This document shows, one piece after another, positions 8,226-17,254 of a DNA stretch of 43,084 bases (positions are counted from its first letter, which is position 1; each line of letters begins with the position of its first letter). This stretch comes from Acidobacteriota bacterium (GTDB taxonomy: Bacteria; Acidobacteriota; Terriglobia; Bryobacterales; Bryobacteraceae), in assembly GCA_016871015.1 (NCBI GenBank), contig VFZX01000022.1, forward strand, positions 1 to 43,084. Direction: 5' to 3'. The position numbers and the translations under genes were made by a program. Under the pieces are notes generated by a model. It did no database searches. It worked only from the letters and a program-made list of their open reading frames with translations, and was not told where the DNA came from.

Positions 8226-8995
8226 GCTACATGGTGGTGGTACTGGGGCTCCCGGCCTGCAGCCCTTCACCGGAGAAGCGCACAGTGCCCACCGAATACT
8301 CGCGCGAAGATGCGCTCGCCGCCTTGCGCCGCGCCGTCCTTGAACAGCCAGCTCTGTTCGGCCGCGCGGACTACAATCCGCCCTCGATTCCGAACCTGGA
8401 CGAGGCAATCGAGAAGGCGATCAAGGACCGGAACTTCGGCAAGACGCCAGCCTCGGCCGCGGAAGCGGAGCGCTTTGGCGCGATGATCGCACCGCGGATC
8501 TGGGGCGTGTACCTCGACACTCCCGAGGGCAAAGCTGCGTTTGAAGCACGCGTGCGCGACCACTGGGAGAATGCGCCAGTGCGGATCGACGAGTTGAATG
8601 GTGTGATGACGGACCTCGGCGTGTGCCCAGGACCGCTGAGGAGAAACTCGAAGGGCGCTCTCGAGATGGACGAATGCGAGTTCCACGAGGCCGGCGGCTT
8701 CTCGGCGCGTGAGCTGGTCCGCAGGCTCGAATCCCTCCGGACAAAGCACCCGGGCGCGAAAGCCTATACCGTGTCGGTAACGTTCCGGTCTTACCGGCTG
8801 CCGCTCAGAGTCCACTACCGCTATGACGCCCGCGAGGACCGGCTCTACGTCCAGACAGAAGGGGTTCCCGTGACGTACCGTTCACCCAGTCCCCTCGGCG
8901 GACAGCTCTCGAAGCTTGTGACTGGCGAGGAACCGGCGCGGACCAAGGACATGGAGCCGGTCCATCAGAACCTCCGCGTCGGTCCGCCGCGGTAG
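8222..8995 (+). CDS. hypothetical lipoprotein
   Basis: About 257 residues. The start is ATG at 8222 (ATGA overlap with the Kelch gene) or ATG at 8216, both in frame. The N-terminus MSYMVVVLGLPACSPSP carries a lipobox (LPAC), so the mature protein is probably lipidated at Cys14 of the shorter form. The rest is soluble, with many charged residues and mixed alpha/beta character (EAIEKAIKDRNFGKTPA; VTFRSYRLPLRVHYRYDAR). I do not recognise a family. The coupling to the Kelch gene suggests that both products act together at the cell surface. Confidence 0.75.
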   Translation: MSYMVVVLGLPACSPSPEKRTVPTEYSREDALAALRRAVLEQPALFGRADYNPPSIPNLDEAIEKAIKDRNFGKTPASAAEAERFGAMIAPRIWGVYLDTPEGKAAFEARVRDHWENAPVRIDELNGVMTDLGVCPGPLRRNSKGALEMDECEFHEAGGFSARELVRRLESLRTKHPGAKAYTVSVTFRSYRLPLRVHYRYDAREDRLYVQTEGVPVTYRSPSPLGGQLSKLVTGEEPARTKDMEPVHQNLRVGPPR

Positions 8996-9018
8996 TGTCC
9001 TGTCTAGGCCTCCTGTTC

Positions 9019-9024
9019 GATAAT
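9019..9024 (+). promoter_or_regulatory. possible -10 box of the hydroxyproline operon
   Basis: GATAAT lies 14 bp before the ATG at 9038 in the 42-bp gap that separates the operon from the lipoprotein gene. The hexamer at 17-bp spacing upstream (TGTCCT) is a poor -35, so activator dependence is possible. This is only a pattern match. Confidence 0.25.
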
Positions 9025-9037
9025 TGATAGTTTCCCT

Positions 9038-9949
9038 ATGATCCCCAACTGGCACGGCGTGTTCCCCGCCGCAACCACACAGTTCCGTGACGACGAATCC
9101 ATTGACATTGCCGCCACGCTTCGGCACCTCGAGGTGATGATCCGCGCGGGCATTCACGGCGTCATCATGCTCGGCACCGTCGGCGAGAACATGTCGCAGT
9201 CAATCGGCGAGAAGGTCTCGGTTCTCGAAGCCACCGTTGCCGCCGTCAACAAGCGGATTCCCGTGCTTACGGGCGTCGCCGAGACCACCACCCGCGAAGC
9301 TTGCCGGCTCGCTGAAGCGGCGGCCAAAGCGGGTGTCGACGGATTGATGGTGCTCCCCGCGATGGTTTACAAGTCCGACCCCCGTGAGACCATCCTCCAT
9401 TTCCGCACCGTCGCCCGCGCCACCGGACTTCCCATCATGGTCTACAACAATCCGCCCGCCTATTCGGTCGACATCACGCCGCCGATGTTCGCCGAACTCG
9501 CGGACGAACCCACACTGGTGGCGATCAAGGAGTCATCTGAAAATCCGCGCCGTATCACCGACATCGTGAACCTGTGCGGGGACCGCTACATCCTGTTTTG
9601 CGGCGTCGACGACCTTGTGATGGAAGGAGTCCTGCTCGGCGCGGTGGGCTGGGTGTCAGGCCTGGTGAACGCTTTCCCGGAAGAAAACCGCCTGCTGTGG
9701 GATCTGATGATGGCGGGCAACTGGGAAGAGGCCCGCCGCGTCTACCGCTGGTACATGCCGCTGCTGCATCTGGACACGCACGTGAAGCTCGTCCAGTACA
9801 TCAAGCTCGCGATGACGGAGACCGGACTCGGATCGGAGAAGACCCGCGCGCCGCGTCTTCCCCTAGCCGGTGAGGAGCGCGAGCGCGTCCTGCGGATCAT
9901 CCGCCAGGCGATCGCCACCAAACCTGTATGCCGCGCCGCATCCGCGTAG
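9038..9949 (+). CDS. DapA-family lyase, probable pyrroline-4-hydroxy-2-carboxylate deaminase
   Basis: A 303-residue class I aldolase-fold protein of the dihydrodipicolinate synthase/N-acetylneuraminate lyase family. The Schiff-base lysine is Lys164 in VAIKESS and the conserved tyrosine is Tyr136 in MVYNNPP; the substrate loop LGTVGEN (45-51) replaces the GTTGE of true DapA. Lying first in a cluster with a 4-hydroxyproline epimerase and a multi-subunit dehydrogenase, it most likely converts delta1-pyrroline-4-hydroxy-2-carboxylate to 2-oxoglutarate semialdehyde and ammonia (LhpC role in pseudomonads). This role is inferred from context; other DapA-family lyases cannot be excluded by sequence alone. 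It overlaps the epimerase gene by 22 bp. Confidence 0.85.
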   Translation: MIPNWHGVFPAATTQFRDDESIDIAATLRHLEVMIRAGIHGVIMLGTVGENMSQSIGEKVSVLEATVAAVNKRIPVLTGVAETTTREACRLAEAAAKAGVDGLMVLPAMVYKSDPRETILHFRTVARATGLPIMVYNNPPAYSVDITPPMFAELADEPTLVAIKESSENPRRITDIVNLCGDRYILFCGVDDLVMEGVLLGAVGWVSGLVNAFPEENRLLWDLMMAGNWEEARRVYRWYMPLLHLDTHVKLVQYIKLAMTETGLGSEKTRAPRLPLAGEERERVLRIIRQAIATKPVCRAASA

Positions 9950-10869
9950 TCGACTCGCACACCGGCGGCGAGCCCACGCGCATCATCGTGAGCGGCGGAC
10001 CGCAGCTCGGCGGCGGCACCGTTGCTGACCGGCACGAAGCGTTCCAGCGCGATTTTGACCAGTTCCGTTCCGCGGTGGTGAACGAGCCACGGGGTTCCGA
10101 CGCAATGGTGGGAGCGCTGCTGTGCGAGCCCTCCGACTCTTCCTGCTCGGTGGGAGTGATCTTCTTCAACAACGTCGGATTCCTGAATATGTGCGGCCAT
10201 GGCACCATCGGGCTCATGGTGACGCTCGCCCATTTGGGACGCCTCACACCGGGAGTCCACCGGATTGAAACGCCAGTGGGCGTGGTGTCCGCGGAACTAC
10301 ACGAAGGCGGCCGCGTCACGCTGGACAATGTCCCCAGCTACCGCCACGCGCAGGGAGTCCGGATTGATGTTCCCGGCCATGGCGAAGTGGCCGGCGACAT
10401 CGCCTGGGGCGGCAACTGGTTCTTCCTCGTCGAGGGATCTCCGGCCGAGCTCGATCTGCGCAATCTCGACGCGCTGACCGCTCACACCTGGGCGATCCGC
10501 CAGGCGATCGGGCGGGAAGGCATCACCGGCGCCAACGGCGGCGAGATCGACCACATCGAGCTGTTCGGCCCCGCGCGCAACCCCGCCGCGCATTCGCGCA
10601 ACTTCGTCCTGTGTCCCGGCAAAGCATACGACCGCTCACCCTGCGGCACCGGGACCAGCGCCAAACTCGCATGCCTCTATGCGGCGGGCAAGCTGGCCGT
10701 GGGTGACGTCTGGATCCAGGAAAGCATCGTCGGCAGCACGTTTGAGGGACGCGTCGCCCTCGACAACGGCCGCATCATCCCGCGCATCACAGGCTCGGCC
10801 TACGTCAATGCCGAAGCGGATTTGATCCTCGACGATTCGGATCCGTTCTGCTGGGGGATCCGGGCGTGA
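9928..10869 (+). CDS. 4-hydroxyproline 2-epimerase (proline racemase family)
   Basis: A 313-residue proline-racemase-family enzyme. Both catalytic cysteines are present: Cys89 in MCGHGTIG and Cys239 in [11 protein letters not shown]. Having both separates it from trans-3-hydroxyproline dehydratases, in which one is replaced. It would convert trans-4-hydroxy-L-proline to cis-4-hydroxy-D-proline in the cytoplasm, the first step of bacterial hydroxyproline breakdown (LhpA role). The N-terminal [14 protein letters not shown] block is family-typical. The gene overlaps the upstream lyase by 22 bp and the downstream FAD gene by GTGA, so it is tightly coupled to both. Proline racemase activity is the main alternative; the dehydrogenase neighbours favour hydroxyproline. 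Confidence 0.9.
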   Translation: MPRRIRVVDSHTGGEPTRIIVSGGPQLGGGTVADRHEAFQRDFDQFRSAVVNEPRGSDAMVGALLCEPSDSSCSVGVIFFNNVGFLNMCGHGTIGLMVTLAHLGRLTPGVHRIETPVGVVSAELHEGGRVTLDNVPSYRHAQGVRIDVPGHGEVAGDIAWGGNWFFLVEGSPAELDLRNLDALTAHTWAIRQAIGREGITGANGGEIDHIELFGPARNPAAHSRNFVLCPGKAYDRSPCGTGTSAKLACLYAAGKLAVGDVWIQESIVGSTFEGRVALDNGRIIPRITGSAYVNAEADLILDDSDPFCWGIRA

Positions 10870-11954
10870 CCGACGCCGTGATCGTGGGCGCGGGAATCGT
10901 GGGAGCTGCTTGCGCCGACGCGCTGGCCGATGAAGGATTGAGCGTAACGGTGGTTGACTCCGGGATCCCAGGCGGTGGCACGACAGCCGGCGGCATGGGA
11001 CACCTCACCGTGATGGATGACTCCGAGGCGCAGTTCGCGCTCACGCGCTACTCGGTAGACCTGTGGCGTTCGATGGACCTGCCCCCACGCGCCGAGTTCC
11101 TGCCCTGCGGAACTCTGTGGGTGGCGGCGGATGACGAGGAGATGGCGGAAGTCCGGCGGAAGCAGGCGTTCCTCTCCAGCCGCGTTGTCGCGTCCGAGGT
11201 GCTGGACTCGCGCGCGTTAGCCGAAGCCGAGCCCAATCTCCGCCGGGGCCTTGCCGGAGCGCTCTTTGTGCCCTGCGACGCGATCCTCTATCAGCCGCTC
11301 ACCACCCGCCACCTGTTGCGGCGCGCGAAGTTCGTTTCAGGCGAAGCCATCCGGCTGCGGGATGACGGAGTGGACCTGCGCGATGGCTCGCGCCTTTCAG
11401 CGGCGGTGACCGTGAACGCGGCTGGGGTGGGCGCACCCAAGCTCACCGCCGGACTCGACATCCAGCCGCGTAAGGGACATCTGTTGATCACGGACCGCTA
11501 TCCCGGATTCGTGCGGCACGCTCTGGTCGAGCTTGGATACCTGAAGAACGCGCACGCAAGCCGCGCCGACTCAGTGGCGTTCAACGTCCAGCCACGTGTC
11601 ACCGGACAGGTGCTCATCGGATCGTCGCGGCAGTTGGGCGCCACCAGTCCGGACATCGAGCCGCGGATGCTGGGCTGGATGCTCCAGCGAGCCGCAAGCT
11701 ACCTGCCTGACGCCCCACGCCTCAACGGGATCCGCACGTGGACCGGACTCCGGCCCTGCACGCCCGACAACCTCCCCTACATCGGACTGGTCCCAGGTAC
11801 GCGGTCCACCTATGTCGCGGCGGGACACGAGGGGCTGGGCATCACCTCCGCGACCGGCACCGCGAAGCTGATCGCGAGCCTGGCCACGGGACGCAAACCT
11901 CCGATCCCAGTTGAGCCCTATGCGCTGTCGCGCGAAATGGTGGAGCATGTTTAA
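10866..11954 (+). CDS. FAD-dependent D-amino acid dehydrogenase subunit (LhpB/HcnC-like)
   Basis: A 362-residue DAO-family flavoprotein starting with GTG inside the GTGA overlap with the epimerase stop. The dinucleotide-binding motif [14 protein letters not shown] lies at residues 6-19, and the C-terminus has the family [14 protein letters not shown] and [16 protein letters not shown] blocks. Its place beside a small 2Fe-2S protein and a second FAD protein matches the three-part Hcn/LhpBEF-type D-hydroxyproline dehydrogenase, where this subunit oxidises cis-4-hydroxy-D-proline. The product would be delta1-pyrroline-4-hydroxy-2-carboxylate. It overlaps the ferredoxin-like gene by 8 bp. Confidence 0.87.
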   Translation: MTDAVIVGAGIVGAACADALADEGLSVTVVDSGIPGGGTTAGGMGHLTVMDDSEAQFALTRYSVDLWRSMDLPPRAEFLPCGTLWVAADDEEMAEVRRKQAFLSSRVVASEVLDSRALAEAEPNLRRGLAGALFVPCDAILYQPLTTRHLLRRAKFVSGEAIRLRDDGVDLRDGSRLSAAVTVNAAGVGAPKLTAGLDIQPRKGHLLITDRYPGFVRHALVELGYLKNAHASRADSVAFNVQPRVTGQVLIGSSRQLGATSPDIEPRMLGWMLQRAASYLPDAPRLNGIRTWTGLRPCTPDNLPYIGLVPGTRSTYVAAGHEGLGITSATGTAKLIASLATGRKPPIPVEPYALSREMVEHV

Positions 11955-12156
11955 GTTCCGCGTGGACGGCCGCGAGATCACGGCACAGACCGGCACCTCG
12001 GTCGCCGCGGCGATGCTCAACGCCGGAATCCACACCGCGGCTCCGCTGTGCGGAATGGGAGTCTGCATGCAGTGCCGGATCACGGTGGACGGCGTTGCCC
12101 ATGTCCGCTCGTGCCAGACTCAGTGCCGCGAAGGAATGGAGGTCCGGACCCGGTGA
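11947..12156 (+). CDS. small 2Fe-2S ferredoxin-like subunit (LhpF/HcnA-like)
   Basis: A 69-residue protein starting at ATG 11947 (MFKFRVDG). It has a plant-type ferredoxin core, C-x4-C-x2-C followed by C about 11 residues later (LCGMGVCMQC...VRSC), as in the HcnA/SoxA-like small subunits. It would pass electrons between the two flavoprotein subunits encoded on either side. An ATG 36 bp upstream in frame exists but lies inside the preceding gene and gives no family-like residues. It overlaps its neighbours by 8 and 4 bp (GTGA). Confidence 0.87.
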   Translation: MFKFRVDGREITAQTGTSVAAAMLNAGIHTAAPLCGMGVCMQCRITVDGVAHVRSCQTQCREGMEVRTR

Positions 12157-13304
12157 GGCGCGTCGTGGTCGTGGGAGCGGGTCCGGCGGGAATGGCGGCG
12201 GCGGTTTGCGCCGCGGAGGGCGGACGGCAGGTCACGCTCATTGACGACAATCCAGAGCCGGGCGGCCAGATCTGGCGCGGTGAAACAGAGGGAGCCTGGT
12301 TCGAGCGCCTCCAACGCGTCCGGGTGGCGCGGCTTCCGAGTGCGCGCGTCGTTACCGGCGATCCGGATGCACGCGCGCTCACCGTGGAGCTTCCGGACCG
12401 CACTGTGACGGTCACCTGGGATGACCTGATCCTGGCGACGGGCGCGCGCGAGCGGTTCCTGCCGTTCCCCGGCTGGACCCTGCCCGGAGTCCTGGGAGCG
12501 GGGGGGATTCAGGCGCTCGTGAAGTCGGGGCTGGATGTCCGGGGGAAGCGGGTGCTGGTGGCGGGCACGGGTCCGCTGCTGTTAGCCGTGGCGGCTCTGT
12601 TGCGCAGTCGGGGTGCGAACGTGCTCGGAGTCGCCGAGCAGGCCTCCGGAGCGAGCCTGCGGAAGTTCGCGTTTTCTCTGCCTTGGCGGAAGCTGTGGCA
12701 AGGATTCGAGCTGCGGCGCGGGATCCGGTATTGGACAAGCTGCTGGGTCGAGTCCGCTGAGGGCCGGGATCGCGTGGAGCGCGTGCGCTTGCATGGGCGC
12801 GGCGTGGTCGAGTGCGACTACGTGGCTGTGGGATACGGGCTGGTTCCAAACACCGAGCTAGCCCAGATTCTGCGCGGCGCGGGAACGTTGGTGGGCGAAT
12901 GTAACGGAGTCGGGGGCGTCGAGAAATCGCTGATCGAGGGACAGATCGCCGGACACGCGGCGGCGGGGAATGCCGCCGGGGCAGCGCGGCTGCAACCGGA
13001 ACTGGACAGAGCCCGCAAGTTTGCCGCAAGCCTCGACAAGGCCTTCGCGCTCAGGCCGGAATTGCGCCACCTCGCCCAAGCCGAAACACTGGTCTGCCGC
13101 TGCGAATCGGTGACGCACGGGGACTTGAAGGAATTCGGTTCGTGGCGCGAGGCCAAGCTTTACGGACGCTGCGGCATGGGTCCCTGCCAGGGCCGCGTGT
13201 GCGGACCCGCGGCCGAATTCCTGTACGGATGGCAGCCTTCGTCAGTCCGCCCGCCGGTGCTGCCGGCGCGGGTCGGGTCGCTACTGGGAGAACAACATGA
13301 GTGA
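12153..13304 (+). CDS. FAD/NAD(P)-binding oxidoreductase subunit with BFD-like 2Fe-2S domain (LhpE/HcnB-like)
   Basis: A 383-residue pyridine nucleotide-disulphide oxidoreductase-like protein. It starts with GTG at 12153 (GTGA overlap), giving VRRVVVVGAGPAGMAAAV with the FAD motif at once; a second dinucleotide site is GKRVLVAGTGPLLL near residue 130. The C-terminus (about 310-355) carries a bacterioferredoxin-associated-ferredoxin-like cluster: CRCES followed by CGMGPCQGRVCG. This layout is that of HcnB-type subunits of heteromeric amino acid dehydrogenases. With the two preceding genes it would form the D-hydroxyproline dehydrogenase complex that feeds electrons to the respiratory chain. 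It overlaps the permease gene by 8 bp. Confidence 0.87.
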   Translation: MRRVVVVGAGPAGMAAAVCAAEGGRQVTLIDDNPEPGGQIWRGETEGAWFERLQRVRVARLPSARVVTGDPDARALTVELPDRTVTVTWDDLILATGARERFLPFPGWTLPGVLGAGGIQALVKSGLDVRGKRVLVAGTGPLLLAVAALLRSRGANVLGVAEQASGASLRKFAFSLPWRKLWQGFELRRGIRYWTSCWVESAEGRDRVERVRLHGRGVVECDYVAVGYGLVPNTELAQILRGAGTLVGECNGVGGVEKSLIEGQIAGHAAAGNAAGAARLQPELDRARKFAASLDKAFALRPELRHLAQAETLVCRCESVTHGDLKEFGSWREAKLYGRCGMGPCQGRVCGPAAEFLYGWQPSSVRPPVLPARVGSLLGEQHE

Positions 13305-14703
13305 ATTCCGCCGCGAGTTGGGATTGTACGACTCGGTGATGGTGGTCGCCGGAGCGATGATCGGCTCGGGGATCTTCATTGTCTCTGCCGATATGGCACG
13401 GCTGCTCGGCAGTCCGGGATGGCTGATCGCGGCCTGGGCGCTGACGGGAGTGCTGACGGTGGCGGCTGCCCTGTCCTATGGGGAACTGGCCGCGATGATG
13501 CCGGAAGCGGGCGGCATGTACGTCTACCTGCGGCGCGCGTTTTCGCCGCTTTGGGGATTCCTCTACGGCTGGACTCTGTTCACCGTGATCCAGACCGGCA
13601 CGATCGCGGCGGTCGCGGTGGGGTTCGCGCGGTTTGCGGGCGTGTTCGCGCCCTCGATTTCCGAGAGCAACTACCTGGTCGCGCCGGTGCACTTGCCCGG
13701 TGGATACGCGGTGTCGCTGTCGGTGGCCCAGTTGGTGGCTATCGTCGTCATCGTGCTGCTGTCGTGGACCAACAGCCGCGGTGTTCAATACGGCAAGCTG
13801 GTGCAGAACCTGTTTACTACGGTGAAGATCGGAAGTCTGCTCGTGCTGATCGCCGTGGGACTGCTGGTAGGACGCAACGAGCGGGCGATGACCGCCAACT
13901 TCACGGATCCCTGGGCTGGAGCGGTGCCCGCGCTGTTCGTAGCGGTGTGCATCGCTCAGGTTGGCTCGCTGTTCTCGGCCGATTCCTGGCACGACATCAC
14001 GTTCGCGGCGGGCGAAGTGAAGGATCCGAGCCGGATTTTGCCGCTGTCGCTCTTGATTGGCACAGTCCTGGTGGTGGGACTCTATACGCTCGCCAACGTG
14101 GCCTACCTTGCCGTGCTACCCCTGGAGGCGATTCAGAACGCGCCATCCGACCGCGTGGCGACCGCCATGCTCACCGCGATCTCGCCAGACATCGGCGCAG
14201 CGCTCATGGCCGCCGCGATCATGGTCTCGACGTTCGGGTGCGTCAACGGACTCGTGCTGGCGGGCCCCCGGGTCTACTTCGCAATGGCGCGGGACCGGCT
14301 GTTCTTCCCAAAGGCGGGAGAGCTGAATGCCGCGCGGGTGCCGGGATGGTCCGTGTGGGCGCAGGGATTGTGGTCGGCGCTGCTGGTGCTGCCGCGGACC
14401 TATGATTCCACGACCGGGAAGTATGGAAACTTGTACAGCAACCTGCTGGACTACGTGGTGTCCGCCGCGCTGCTGTTCTACATCCTCACCATCGCCGCTG
14501 TGTTCCGGCTGAGGGTGAAGGAGCCCGATGCGCCGCGGCCCTACCGGGCATGGGGTTATCCAGTGCTGCCGGTTTTGTACATCGCGGGAGCGTCCGCGAT
14601 CCTGGTCTGCTTGTTCCTGTACCGGGCATCGACCACCTGGCCGGGATTGATCATCGTCCTGCTGGGGGTTCCGGTGTTCGGCTGGCTGAACAAGAGGGGA
14701 TAA
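13297..14703 (+). CDS. APC family amino acid permease, probable hydroxyproline transporter
   Basis: A 468-residue inner-membrane protein with about twelve hydrophobic helices. The APC superfamily signature GAMIGSGIFIVSADMARLLG lies at about residues 20-39, and the middle helices carry SADSWHDITFAAGEVKDPSR, typical of the LAT/amino acid transporter group. Being the last gene of the operon, with an 8-bp overlap to the dehydrogenase gene, it probably imports the amino acid that the upstream enzymes degrade. Substrate assignment is from context only. No clear terminator follows; the next gene, zwf, starts 36 bp later. Confidence 0.85.
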   Translation: MSEFRRELGLYDSVMVVAGAMIGSGIFIVSADMARLLGSPGWLIAAWALTGVLTVAAALSYGELAAMMPEAGGMYVYLRRAFSPLWGFLYGWTLFTVIQTGTIAAVAVGFARFAGVFAPSISESNYLVAPVHLPGGYAVSLSVAQLVAIVVIVLLSWTNSRGVQYGKLVQNLFTTVKIGSLLVLIAVGLLVGRNERAMTANFTDPWAGAVPALFVAVCIAQVGSLFSADSWHDITFAAGEVKDPSRILPLSLLIGTVLVVGLYTLANVAYLAVLPLEAIQNAPSDRVATAMLTAISPDIGAALMAAAIMVSTFGCVNGLVLAGPRVYFAMARDRLFFPKAGELNAARVPGWSVWAQGLWSALLVLPRTYDSTTGKYGNLYSNLLDYVVSAALLFYILTIAAVFRLRVKEPDAPRPYRAWGYPVLPVLYIAGASAILVCLFLYRASTTWPGLIIVLLGVPVFGWLNKRG

Positions 14704-14739
14704 AAGGCGCGAGGCACCAGCGTGCTATGTTGAGACCAG

Positions 14740-16275
14740 ATGACCGGGAGTAATCCCTTCCAAGATCCTATCCGGTTTCAGCGGCGCGTCAGGCCCTGCG
14801 CTCTGGTGATTTTCGGCGCGAATGGCGATCTCACTAAACGTAAGCTGATTCCGGCACTCTACAGACTGGCATTCGAGCGGCGGCTTCCGCCGGGATTCTC
14901 CGTGATCGGCAACTCGCGGACCGCGATGCCGCACGAGACCTTCCGCGAGAAGATGAAGGAGGCCACCAGGCAGTTCAGCGAAGACACTGAGTTCGTCGAC
15001 TCCATTTGGGACGACTTCGCTCAAGGGCTCTTTTACGAGTCCGGCGACTTGCGGGATCCGGCCTGCTACGCCGCCATCGGCCACCGGCTCAGTGAAATCG
15101 AGCGGACCCGCCACAGCGGCGGCAATGTCCTGTTCTATCTGTCCACCCAGCCGAGCCACTATACCGCCGTGATCGACGGGCTCGGCGGAGCAGGTCTGCA
15201 CCAGGGCAACGGCTGGCGCCGCGTGGTGGTCGAAAAGCCTTTCGGGCACGACCTGTCGAGCGCCCGCGAGCTCGATGACCGCATTCACCAGGTGTTCAGC
15301 GAAGACGAGGTCTACCGGATCGATCACTACCTGGGCAAGGAGACCGTGCAGAACATCCTGGCATTCCGCTTCGGCAACGGCATCTTCGAGCCGCTCTGGA
15401 ATCGCGGCTACATCTCAAACGTGCAGATCACCGCGGCTGAGTCGATCGGTGTCGAGGGACGGGGAGCGTACTACCAGGAAGCAGGCGCTCTGCGCGACAT
15501 GATCCAGAATCACCTGCTGCAGATCATGGCCACGGTGGCGATGGAGCCTCCGGCGGTCTTTGAGTCCAACGCCGTCCGCAACGAGCGGGCGAAGCTCCTG
15601 GGCTCGATTCGCGTTCTCAGGCCGGAAGAGGTAGCGGCCAACGCCGTCGCAGGCCAATACGGACCGGCAGGTGTCGGCGGACAACAGTTGGCCGGTTTCC
15701 GGCAGGAAGAAGGCGTGCGTCCGCAAGCCAACACCGACACCTACGCCGCGGTGACCTTCTTTGTCGACAACTGGCGCTGGGCGGGAGTCCCGTTCTACAT
15801 CCGCAGCGGCAAGCGGCTGGCCAAGCGCGTCACCGACATCGCGATTCATTTCAACGACGCGCCGCATTCACCGTTCGACGCCGCGGGCATGGATCCGGGT
15901 GCGTTCGGATCCCGGCCGAATCTGCTGATCCTGCGGGTCCAGCCCGAGGAAGGCATCTCGCTCCGCTTCCTGTCGAAACAGCCCGGAAGCGGCATGACCC
16001 TCCGGCCGGTGTCGATGGACTTCAAGTACGGGTCGAGCTTCGGAGTCCGTTCACCGGCGGCCTATGAGACCCTCCTTGTGGACGCGCTCACGGGAGACGC
16101 CACCCTCTACACGCGTCAGGACATGGTCGAAGCGAGTTGGCGCGCCGTGACGCCGATCCTCGACGCCTGGACGGCAACCAAGTTCGACTTTCCGAACTAC
16201 ACCGCCGGGTCCTGGGGCCCCGCCGCCAGCGAAGCGATGCTCAACCGCCGTGGGCACTCCTGGAGAACCCCGTAG
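14740..16275 (+). CDS. zwf: glucose-6-phosphate 1-dehydrogenase
   Basis: A 511-residue protein of the usual Zwf length. It converts glucose-6-phosphate to 6-phosphogluconolactone with NAD(P)+ in the cytoplasm. The nucleotide-binding GANGDLTKRKL motif is at about 26-36, and the active-site signature RIDHYLGKE at 193-201 includes the conserved aspartate, histidine and lysine. The remaining blocks (VVVEKPFGHD, FYIRSGKRL) also fit. It starts a tight set with opcA (1 bp gap) and pgl, so the first two chemical steps of the oxidative pentose phosphate pathway are encoded together. The 36-bp leader holds a TATGTT-like -10 but no convincing -35. Confidence 0.96.
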   Translation: MTGSNPFQDPIRFQRRVRPCALVIFGANGDLTKRKLIPALYRLAFERRLPPGFSVIGNSRTAMPHETFREKMKEATRQFSEDTEFVDSIWDDFAQGLFYESGDLRDPACYAAIGHRLSEIERTRHSGGNVLFYLSTQPSHYTAVIDGLGGAGLHQGNGWRRVVVEKPFGHDLSSARELDDRIHQVFSEDEVYRIDHYLGKETVQNILAFRFGNGIFEPLWNRGYISNVQITAAESIGVEGRGAYYQEAGALRDMIQNHLLQIMATVAMEPPAVFESNAVRNERAKLLGSIRVLRPEEVAANAVAGQYGPAGVGGQQLAGFRQEEGVRPQANTDTYAAVTFFVDNWRWAGVPFYIRSGKRLAKRVTDIAIHFNDAPHSPFDAAGMDPGAFGSRPNLLILRVQPEEGISLRFLSKQPGSGMTLRPVSMDFKYGSSFGVRSPAAYETLLVDALTGDATLYTRQDMVEASWRAVTPILDAWTATKFDFPNYTAGSWGPAASEAMLNRRGHSWRTP

Positions 16276-16276
16276 T

Positions 16277-17254
16277 ATGGCCGCCGCTCCGATTCGCCCC
16301 GACAGGATTTTGCGCGAGCTCGACGAACTCTGGGTCAGCCTGGGGAAGGAACAGGAAAGCTCCGACGGCGTGCTCCGGGCCTGCGCGATGACGTTGATCG
16401 TGTGCACGGAGGAATCGGCCGGCGATGTCGGCGAGACGCTTGGGATGCTCGTCCGGGATCATCCGGCGCGCCTCATCGTCCTGCGGCTGGCTGCCGGTGA
16501 CGATCCGGGGTTGAAGGCGCGTGTGCTGGCGCAATGCTGGATGCCGTTCGGACGCCGCCAGCAGATCTGCTGCGAGCAGATCGAAATCACGATGACGGCG
16601 GCGGGCCTCGAAGGAGTCCCCCCAGTCATCCGCGGCCTCACCGCGCCGGACCTTCCTGTCGCCATCTGGTTCCGCAGCCGGACCTTGCTGACGAGCCCGG
16701 AATTCGAACCGGTCCGGAAAATGGCCAACAAGCTGATCGTCGACTCCGCCGGCATCGCGGACCTCAAGGGCCAGCTCGACTTGATCCGTGGCCGCTGCGG
16801 TGGTGACACGCGCGTGGCCGATCTCGCCTGGACGCGGCTGACTCCCTGGCGCGAGTCCGTGGCGGCGATCTTCGATGATCCACAAAGGCTCGCCCGGCTC
16901 GATGGGCTAAACAAGGTGAGAATCTGCTATCAGGGAGCCCACCGTCCGATGGCAACTTGCTACCTGCCCGCTTGGTTCCGGCACGCTCTCGGGCGTCCGG
17001 TCGGTATCGAGTTCCAATACGCGGGTGATTCCCCGCGCGCGCGGTTGTACCGGTTGGCGCTGGAGGGCGAGGGCCTGGATCTCTCGGTCACGGTAGAGCA
17101 GAACCGGCGTGCGGAGATCCACTCCGGCCAGCTCGCCAGCCATTCGGTGTTCCACTCCCTCAGCGATTACGAGCTGTTGCGTGAGGAACTGATGGTTTTG
17201 GGACATGATCCGGTGTTCGAGGCCGTGTTAAACTTAGCGCCGGAGTTTGCATGA
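16277..17254 (+). CDS. opcA: glucose-6-phosphate dehydrogenase assembly protein OpcA
   Basis: A 325-residue protein of the OpcA family, the redox-responsive activator and assembly partner of glucose-6-phosphate dehydrogenase known from cyanobacteria and actinobacteria. Family features are the early RACAMTLIVCTEE strand, the central GLTAPDLPVAIWFRSR block and the WRESVAAIFDDP region. The ATG at 16277 lies one base after the zwf stop and gives MAAAPIRPDRILREL; an upstream in-frame ATG at 16250 would overlap zwf. The gene overlaps pgl by ATGA. Genomic pairing with zwf strongly supports the role. Several cysteines occur (CAMTLIVC, CWM, ICC) but redox control here is not shown. Confidence 0.93.
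   Translation: MAAAPIRPDRILRELDELWVSLGKEQESSDGVLRACAMTLIVCTEESAGDVGETLGMLVRDHPARLIVLRLAAGDDPGLKARVLAQCWMPFGRRQQICCEQIEITMTAAGLEGVPPVIRGLTAPDLPVAIWFRSRTLLTSPEFEPVRKMANKLIVDSAGIADLKGQLDLIRGRCGGDTRVADLAWTRLTPWRESVAAIFDDPQRLARLDGLNKVRICYQGAHRPMATCYLPAWFRHALGRPVGIEFQYAGDSPRARLYRLALEGEGLDLSVTVEQNRRAEIHSGQLASHSVFHSLSDYELLREELMVLGHDPVFEAVLNLAPEFA

Noticed and set aside
9038-9949. True dihydrodipicolinate synthase (lysine synthesis)
   Set aside because: The fold and lysine are shared, but the substrate loop is LGTVGEN rather than the DapA GTTGE form, and the neighbours belong to hydroxyproline degradation.
10866-13304. Hydrogen cyanide synthase HcnABC
   Set aside because: The subunit types match, but the company of a hydroxyproline epimerase and DapA-family deaminase points to the related D-hydroxyproline dehydrogenase.
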